Both the position numbers and the translations under genes were made by a program. DNA of 64,000 nucleotides from Antilocapra americana (taxonomy: Eukaryota > Chordata > Mammalia > Artiodactyla > Antilocapridae), in contig ML661902.1 of NCBI GenBank assembly GCA_007570785.1, positions 2,160,373 to 2,224,372 of the forward strand, given 5' to 3'. Below the pieces are notes generated by a model. That model was not told the DNA's origin. It made no database searches and saw only the letters and a program-made list of their open reading frames with translations. Shown here one piece after another: positions 57,173-64,000 of this stretch (positions are counted from its first letter, which is position 1; each line of letters opens with the position of its first letter).

Positions 57173-57456
57173 AAAACAATTATGTTGTTGTTGTTGAATT
57201 ACTAAGTCTGACTCTTGCAATCTCCATGGACTGTAGCCACCAGTAAAATACCTGTTAGCTATCCTAATAGGTATTTAGGGATTTAGTATTGTCCATTTAA
57301 GTCTCCTCTGTCTATGGGATTTCCCAGGCAAGAGTACTGAAGTGGGCTGCCATTTTCTTCTCTAGGGGATCTTCCAGACCCAGGGATTGAACCCACGTCT
57401 CTTGCATTGCAGATGATTTTTTACCATTGAGCCACCAGGGTAGCTCAAAACAATTA
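57173..57456 (-). mobile_element. Bov-tA SINE, antisense, with odd internal insert
   Basis: SINE complement at 57,183-57,446 bracketed by AAAACAATTA (57,173-57,182 and 57,447-57,456, exact). Between the CTGTAGCCACCAG and TCTCCTCTGTCTATGGG blocks lie about 57 bases (57,244-57,300) that are absent from the family and contain an 8-bp inverted repeat (AAATACCT/AGGTATTT). It sits directly beside the MER2 3' end. Confidence 0.88.
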
Positions 57457-58340
57457 AATACACATCAAATAGGTATATTCATAAACATTTATAGTATGTT
57501 TTCATTTTCTGAGTTGTTTTTGCTGAGTTAATGAGCACTTTTAAGGCAAACTATCATGTAAGCTTTTAGGCAGTGGGCGTAGCACATCCTGTTTCCATTG
57601 CTTTCAATGAAAGCTCTATTGTACCCTTTTATATTGAGTGTGCTTGACATCATTCATTCTTGTTTTATATATAATCTTATGTATTTTAAAAAACTGAAGA
57701 AAGAAGAAAAAAAATGTTTGCATGGTCCTGTATTTACCCACATATTTACCATTTCTGACGTAATTTATTTCTTCCTGTGGATTCATGTTACTCTCTGGTG
57801 TCATTTTCTTTCAGCCTGAAGAACTAGCTTTAGTATTTCTTGTCAGGAAGATCTGCTAGTAATGAATTCTTCCAGTCTTCATTGTTGAGGAAATATCTTT
57901 GCTTTTCCTTCATTTTTGAAGGATAATTTTGCTGTATATAGAAATTTGTGTGCCTGTTTTTAACAGCTTTATTATAATTTATATACAATTTATCCATTTA
58001 AAGTATATATGTCAATGGCTTTTAGTATAATCAGAGAGTTGTGTGACTGTCACCACAATCAATTTTAGAACATTTCTTGATGTAGAATTATATGTTGATA
58101 GTAAGTAGCTTTCCATTTCTTTCAGTAGTTTGATAATACCATTCCATTATCTTCTGGCCTCTATTGTTTCTGATGAGAAATTAGCTATTAATCATATTGT
58201 TTCCCCTGTAAGGAATGAGTCATTTTTCTCTCCTTTCAAAGAACTTATTTGGTTTTTCTACTGATTGTCTTCATGTTCTGTGATTATTTCTCCTATTATC
58301 TGAAATCTGTTGTTGAATCTCTTTAGTAAACTTTCTTCTT

Positions 58341-58600
58341 TTTTAAAAAAAATTAATTATTTGTTTTATGTCTTGGCTGTGCTGGGTCTTCATTGACGTG
58401 TGGACTTTTCTCTAGTTATGACAAGCAGGGGCCACCCTCTAGCTGTGGTGCATGGGCTTCTTACTGAGGTGGCTTCTCTTGATGTGGAGCACAGGCTCTA
58501 GCATGTGCGGGCTTCAGCAGTTGCAGTTTCTGAGCTCTAGAGAGCAGGTTCAGTCACTGTGCACAAGCTTAGTTGCTCCACAGACATTTGGGATCTTCCC
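58341..58600 (-). mobile_element. CHR-type SINE, antisense, truncated
   Basis: TTGGCTGTGCTGGGTCTTC, then a GAGCACAGGCTCTAGC-type body and TTAGTTGCTCCACAGACATT to GGGATCTTCCC. It ends abruptly where a Bov-tA piece begins. Confidence 0.85.
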
Positions 58601-58708
58601 AAAGTGAAAGTCACTCAGTGGTGCTCAATTCTTTGTGACTCCATAGAGTGTAGCCCACCAGGCAATCAAACTCATGGCAGACTCTACCACTGAGCCTCCA
58701 GGGAAGCC
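58601..58708 (-). mobile_element. Internally deleted Bov-tA SINE, antisense
   Basis: AAAGTGAAAGTCACTCAG and AGTGTAGCCCACCAGGC are the usual start. The middle is missing and it rejoins at a tRNA-like end (CTCTACCACTGAGCCTCCAG, GGGAAGCC). The right part could equally belong to the CHR SINE head. Confidence 0.7.
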
Positions 58709-59062
58709 TTAGTGAATTTTCTAGTTTGCTTATTTCACTTTTCATTTCTAGAACTTCCACTTGTTTCTTTTTTATAGTTTCTGTTTCTTCACTGAGATTC
58801 ATGGTGTATCACTGTCATCATATTTTCTTTTAACCATTTATATTTATATTACCTGAACATGATTTCTTTCAATCTTTCAGCATTTATAACGGAGGCTTTG
58901 AAGTCTATATCTGGTAAGTCCAAAATACTGTATAAGCCCACTCAAAGACAGTTTCTGCTTCCTATTCACCATGGCCTCTGTACCTGTCTCATTTACCTGT
59001 TTTTTTGCCTGTCCTATTTATTTGTTGTTGTTATTAAGCACTGGATATCATATTTTATTTTT

Positions 59063-59379
59063 TTAAGATTTTATTTTATCTATTTATTTTGGCTGTGCTG
59101 GATCTTCATTGTTGTGTGCTGGCTTTCTCTAGTTGCGTCAAGCGGGGGCTTCTCTTATTAAGGAGCAGAGGCTTCTCTTGTTGAGGAGCACGGGCTGAAT
59201 AGCACTGGGTTCAGCAGTTGCATATCATGGGCTCTAGAATGCAGTTTCAGTAGTTGTAGCTCATGGACTTAGTTGCTCTGAAGCATGTGGGATCTTCTTG
59301 GACCAAGGATAGAAGATCGAACACATGTCCCCTGCATTGGCAGGCAAATTCTTAACCATTAGACCACCAAGGAAGCCCA
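59063..59379 (-). mobile_element. CHR-type SINE, antisense, full length
   Basis: TTTATTTTGGCTGTGCTGG through TTCTCTAGTTGCGTCAAGCG and GGGATCTTCTTGGACC to TTAACCATTAGACCACCAAG and GGAAGCCC. Flanks CACTGGATATCATATTTTA and CATTGGATATTTTA may be a degraded TSD. Confidence 0.9.
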
Positions 59380-59737
59380 AACATTGGATATTTTAGATAG
59401 CATATTATATCAACTCTCAATTCTGGTTTTCCTGGTTTTGTCCATTGAGTTGTTCTTCTGTCTCTTGCAGCCCTCTCTCCCTCTTCCTTTACCTCTCCCT
59501 CCTTTCCTTTTTCTCTTTTTATAGATAATTTCGTTGAATTTATTCTATGGTAGCTATCTCTTCTGTAATGTGTCACCACTAATGTTTCTGCTGAGCCTGG
59601 CTTCCTAGGGGTCACTCTGAATAGCTTAGTGGCCAGTCAATAAGCTATAGCTTAGTGGTCAGATATTGTGCTCAAATACTTTAAGTCCATAAAACTTTTC
59701 TTCTGCCAATGGATCTCTGTGTAATTTGAAGAAGACA

Positions 59738-60024
59738 GGAAATCAGCCTTGAATATTCTTTGGAAGGACTGACTCTGAAGCTGAAACTTCAATACTTTGG
59801 CCACCTAATGCGAAGAACTGACTCATTAGAAAAGACCCTGATGCTGGGAAAGATTGAAGGCAGGAGAAGGGGATGACAGAGGATGAGATGGTTGGATGGG
59901 ATCACTGACTTTATGAACATGAGTTTGAGAAAGCTCTGGGAGTTGGTGATGTACAGGGAAGCCTGGTATGTTGCAGTCCATGGGTCACAGAGTCAGACAC
60001 AAATGAACGACTGAACTGAACTGA
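59738..60024 (+). mobile_element. BovB 3' fragment
   Basis: CAGGAAATCAGCCTTGAATA to GACTGAACTGAACTGATTC, the BovB 3' 290 bases. Diverged, no useful frame. Confidence 0.92.
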
Positions 60025-61935
60025 TTCAAAGTTCAGACAATTTTCATGTCTGTCCCAGATTTTATTTTCCTCTCAGCTCTCTGGAGTCTCTCTGCATTTT
60101 CATACAGATGTCAGCTGAGGATATGTGGAGAACATATATAGCCTTGCTACAGTTCTCTCAATTCGAAGATCTTCCTGTTAAATTTCTGACTGGTCTGTGG
60201 ACCTGCCACCCATCACAGTCAGGAAGGACTTCAGTCTCTGGCTAGCAACCTGGAAGCTTGCTCCATTCATCTCTTACCAAGTTTGCTGCTTTTACTGAAA
60301 ACTCCTCTAAGCCATGGGAATTTGCTTTCAGTTTAGACCAATTTCACTCCTTCTGGCAGGGAAGTTGCTGGTTTCATAGAAAATCTTATCCTTGTCTAAA
60401 CGGTGTGCCAGTTGAGCTAGGGTGCGAGAGAGATACAAGCAGCCACAGGCAAGAAGGCCACTGTCTCCCATTGTTTTTACCTAAATTCCAGCAGCGTTTC
60501 ATAAATAGATGGATCTTTCTTTACTGTTTGTCTTTGGTTGATTTCTAAAGCCCAGAAATGCTTGGCAGATTTGCTTTGATAATTTGGTACAGTTTTACAG
60601 TTGGCTTTTGAGAATAGTATTTGCTGACTTCCTCCTTCCCCCATGGTTCAAAGTTCTACTTTCAGATCATGCAGTTCCTTATTCTACAGTGGACCCCTTT
60701 ATCACCATGTAGTTTCTGCCCTGGAGACCAATTTTGACACATATGCCTGACTACAACGGTGCAAGAGAAAGGGCTGAGCCTGTCCCAAATAAACAAAGCA
60801 AGAGAATCATGATGGATTTCAAAATGCAAATTTTCAAAACTGGTAAGTTTCCTTATCAGTGGTCTAGAACAACTAAATGATCTATAAAGCATGGTAAAGG
60901 CTAGAAAAATCAGAATATTATTAATGAGGATTCACAATATCCTTATTATGAAAGGCACAATGACATTATGGCATCCTAAGAGCATAGCAACCTAGAAGCA
61001 CTGACCAGTAATGGTGTGAAATGGTGGCTAAAAAAAAGGATATAAAATTGATTTCTGAGAATTTTAAGAGAAAAGGTTATTGCTGCTGTTCAAGGTTGAG
61101 GTTACCTATCTTCCTCCCTCAATAGTCCTAATTCTGCTCCATGTCTGCTTCCAGAAACACATACTCCTCATAAAACAGAGCATGTCAGCCTATTCTTTGC
61201 AAAAATGTGTAGGCTTTGGATTTGAAAGGGGATCAATAGAGGAATTTGGCTTATGGGTGAACAGACAGGCTCACAGGAATTAAAGAATGGGAAAAAATAA
61301 CATCAGGACTTATGGGATGAGTTCAAAGTTCAGGACAAGGCTGTTCACCCTGGCTTTAATGTAGGTTCATGCTAGTGGGTCTCTGCTTCTCCCCTTATTT
61401 CATTTGTCCGCCTACTTTCCTCTATAAACCAGTTTTCTTTGTTAGCTCATGGTCTCTCTGCTCCCACCAAAGGCCACAGGACTTGGGCTTGGCAAGAGCT
61501 GACTTTTATCCATCTTTACAGTTGTTACAGCTCTTCTTAAAAAACTGACTTAGTCATTTAATGTTCACTTTACAATTCTCAAAAGGAAAAAATCTGATTC
61601 ATCCACTTTGGGTCAATATTCTCTGGTCAGTGGGTTGAGGTTATTTATGTAATTATGACTTTCTATGGCAACCCTTTCATCACGGGCCATGTAGTGGAGA
61701 TCTCATTAGGAAGGTGCAGAGACCAGCCATGAAGGCAATGACTGACATCTATAATATAATGTTTCTCCCTAAGTGAGTTTCTCTATTCCTCAAGTGCTAA
61801 AAACTTTGCTGGGCTTTCTTTAAGGCATATACACTCAGAAATTGCTTGCAGTGAGCTCTTAGAATGACTTTGATAACAAATACTATACACTGCTTTAATT
61901 TCAACTTGCCAGAGCCTACTTTTCCATCTCACCTT
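60025..61935. other. Unassigned, possibly old L1 in part
   Basis: 60,040-60,650 may continue the antisense old L1 (its 96-codon frame at 60,258-60,548 has no known motif). After 60,650 I recognise nothing. Confidence 0.35.
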
Positions 61936-62665
61936 TGTTGTTGTTCTGTCACTAAGTCATGTCGGACTCTTTGCAACCCCATGGACTGCAATGCATCAGA
62001 CTTCCCTGTCCTCCACTATCCCCCTGAGTTTGCTCAAACTCATGTCCAGTTGGTGATGCCATCCAACCATTTCATCCTCTGTCATCCCTTCTGCACCTGT
62101 CTTCAATCTTTCCTAGCATCAGGGTCTTTTCCAATGAGTCAACTCTTCACATCAGGTGGCCAAAGTATTGGAGCTTCAGCATCAGTCCTTCCAATGAATA
62201 TTCAGGGTTGATTCCCTTTAAGATTGACTGATTTTATCTCCTTGCTGTCCAAGGGACTCTCAAGAGTCTTCTCCAACACCACAGTTCAAAATCATCAGTT
62301 CTACGGGGCTCAGGTTTCTTTATAGTCCAACTCTCACATCCATACATGACTACTGGAAAAACCATAGCTTTGACTAGACAGACCTTTGTTGGCAAAGTAA
62401 TGTCTCTGCTTTTTAATATGCTGTCTTGGTTAGTCATAACTTTTCTTCTAAGGAGGAAGTGCCTTTTAATTTCATGCCTGCAGTCACCATCTGCAGTGAT
62501 TTTGGAGCCCCCAAAATAAAGTCTGTCACTGTTTCCATTGTTTCCCCATCTATTTGCCATGAAGTGATGGGATTGGATACCATGATCTTAGTTTTCTGAA
62601 TGTTGAGTTTTAAGCCAACTTTTTCACTCTCCTCTTTCACTTTCATTAAGAGGCTCTTTGCTACC
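61936..62665 (-). mobile_element. BovB, antisense
   Basis: TCACTAAGTCATGTCGGACT, the block complementary to the region around SKITADGDC, and the LKLNIQKTKIM segment near 62,600. The minus frames 62,234-62,560 and 62,434-62,778 overlap out of register, which shows a frameshift. 5'-truncated. Confidence 0.92.
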
Positions 62666-62891
62666 TCCCAGCTTCTGATAATTGGCAATTCTTGTTCCTT
62701 GACTTTCAGATACATCACTCCAAGTTTGCTTCTGTCTTCATATGGTTGTCTTTGTTCTACATGTCTGTGTCTGTCCAAAACTCTTTTTTCTTATAAGGAT
62801 ACTAGTTCTTGGATTTAAGGCCCTAACTCAGTATAACCTCATCTAAGCATCTGCAAAGAAGCCATTTACACACATGATAATATTCACAGGT

Positions 62892-63128
62892 ACCAGTGGT
62901 TAAGTGAAAGTGAAGGTCATTCTGTCGTTTCTGACTCTTTGCGAACTGATGGACTGTAGCCTACTAGGGTCCTCTGTCCATGGGATTTTTCAGGCAAGAA
63001 TACTGGAGTGGGTTTCCATTTCCTTCTCCAGGGGATCTACCCAACCCAGGGATCGAACCTGGGTCTCCCACATTGCAGGCACATGCTTTATTATCTGAGC
63101 TACCAGGGAAGCCCCCAACCAGGGGTTA
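62892..63128 (-). mobile_element. Bov-tA-type SINE, antisense
   Basis: SINE complement from AAGTGAAGGTCATTCTGTCG to GAGCTACCAGGGAAGCCCCC. The flanks ACCAGTGGTTA (62,892-62,902) and ACCAGGGGTTA (63,118-63,128) differ by one base. Confidence 0.92.
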
Positions 63129-63570
63129 GGACTTCAATAAATCTTTCTGGGAGACACAATTCAACCCGCACCAGTCCAGTTAGGAAACTAGCCTGAATGA
63201 AATGGAGGACATGTACTATGGAAAAACTGATGATAATCATGAAAATGGAAATCATGAGACTTGGCTCATAAATATTCATTGTGCAGATGCAACACCATAT
63301 TAATCAATTCCAAAGGTGTCTTTCCCAAAATAGCCTACATAAATTTGAAGTATTAGAAATATTTCCTCTGGAACTCTTCAAGTCTTGAGTTTTGTTTGAT
63401 TATTCTTTGATGCTTTTGTTTCTTTTTTCTACTTTGCTGGGCATTTCCAAATATTTTCCTAGATTTTCCCCAATATTTCCTATTCTTGAATGTTACCACA
63501 GAAGTACTGTCTAGTCTCTTTATCTAAAGCCTGTCTGTAACTCTCTACCCTAAATCCTGTAATTCAGCCA
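63129..63570. other. No recognised feature
   Basis: AT-rich non-coding DNA. Confidence 0.4.
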
Positions 63571-63579
63571 ATATCCCTC

Positions 63580-64000
63580 CCTGACATTCCTATTTTTACT
63601 CTCAACTGGATCATTCCCATCAACACGAATAAAAATACTTTTATTTTGCACATCTCAAAAGAACTGTTGAACTCACTTTATCTGCCAGATGCTGCACAAA
63701 AGATTTTATTCCCTTTGTAACAAAATTCCTTGAAAGATATCTATACTCCCTTCACCAAGTCCTCTCCTACACATTCTTTCTTGACTCTCACCCCACCAAA
63801 ATGTTCTAGGCCTGGTTATCAAATAGCTTCCACATTGCTAACTCCAATGGTCAATTCTCAAGCTTCATCTTTCTTGACCATTCAACAGCATTTGACACAG
63901 CTGACTACTCTTGTCTTGTAGATACACGTGCTTTCCAGGACAGCACACTCCTCAATTTCATTTCACTTCACAACTTACTTCTTCTGGTTTTCTTTTCTGG
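63580..64000 (+). mobile_element. L2 LINE fragment, runs off the window
   Basis: ACTGGATCATTCCCATCAAC, CTTGAAAGATATCTATACTC, then CCAATGGTCAATTCTCAAGC and TTTCTTGACCATTCAACAGC, the latter still spelling most of the L2 reverse-transcriptase motif A (F-L-D-x-S-x-A-F-D-T). Frameshifted. It continues past 64,000. Confidence 0.75.

Larger units (their letters stand above)
57700..59740 (-). mobile_element. Old L1, antisense, holding CHR SINEs
   Basis: Complement of an ancient L1: TTCATTTTTGAAGGATAATT, CAGAGAGTTGTGTGACTGTC and ACTTCTGGCC-type blocks near 58,150, then TTTCTAGAACTTCCACTTG at 58,746. It is broken by CHR-type and Bov SINEs at 58,341-58,708 and 59,063-59,379. The outer limits are uncertain. 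Confidence 0.65.

Noticed and set aside
60258..60548. 96-codon frame as a host gene
   Set aside because: No recognisable domain, surrounded by probable old L1 sequence, and no splice or promoter evidence.

Overview
This window is nuclear DNA from a ruminant, most likely a bovid such as cattle, sheep or goat. The evidence is the repeat content: BovB (RTE-type) LINE fragments, Bov-tA/Bov-A tRNA-derived SINEs, CHR-type tRNA-Glu SINEs, a ruminant-type L1 and a cetartiodactyl mariner MITE. The repeats alone do not settle the species. I found no host protein-coding exon, tRNA, rRNA, CRISPR array or bacterial gene that I could defend. Almost every long open frame is a transposon relic or its antisense shadow.

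Layout. 0-10 kb: BovB copies on both strands, an antisense 5'-truncated young L1 (4.27-5.66 kb), several SINEs, an unassigned stretch (7.44-9.78 kb) and a MIR. 10-21.6 kb: several old L1 pieces, one carrying a mariner MITE. One old sense L1 is split by a near full-length young L1 (13,703-20,156) with a 15-bp target-site duplication (TSD), an open 1272-codon ORF2 and a broken ORF1. 21.6-33 kb: BovB fragments, one with a SINE and an AGC/CTG microsatellite inside it and one with a perfect 13-bp TSD, plus long stretches with no recognised repeat. 33-38.7 kb: L1 3' ends, an old antisense L1 with a TC/TA microsatellite, an L1/HAL1-like ORF1 remnant, an LTR-like repeat and a 1.4-kb antisense BovB. 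38.9-40.85 kb: an endogenous retrovirus pol remnant interrupted by two BovB pieces. 41-48 kb: a CHR SINE, possible LTR pieces and largely unassigned DNA. 48.5-51.4 kb: an L2 LINE split by a nest of L1 and SINE insertions whose outer 16-bp TSD is intact. 51.6-56.8 kb: the longest stretch poor in young repeats. 56.8-64 kb: a MER2 DNA transposon, SINEs, an old antisense L1, more BovB and an L2 fragment running off the edge.

Functionally, the only element with near-complete machinery is the young L1. Its ORF2 keeps the visible endonuclease, reverse-transcriptase and Cys-His motifs. ORF1 lacks the expected ATG and is frameshifted, so the copy is probably not autonomous as it stands. The SINEs here belong to families mobilised in trans by LINE proteins (Bov-tA by BovB, from family knowledge). 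I did not find a new biological system. The most useful observations concern insertion order, preserved target-site duplications and a few unexplained local structures.
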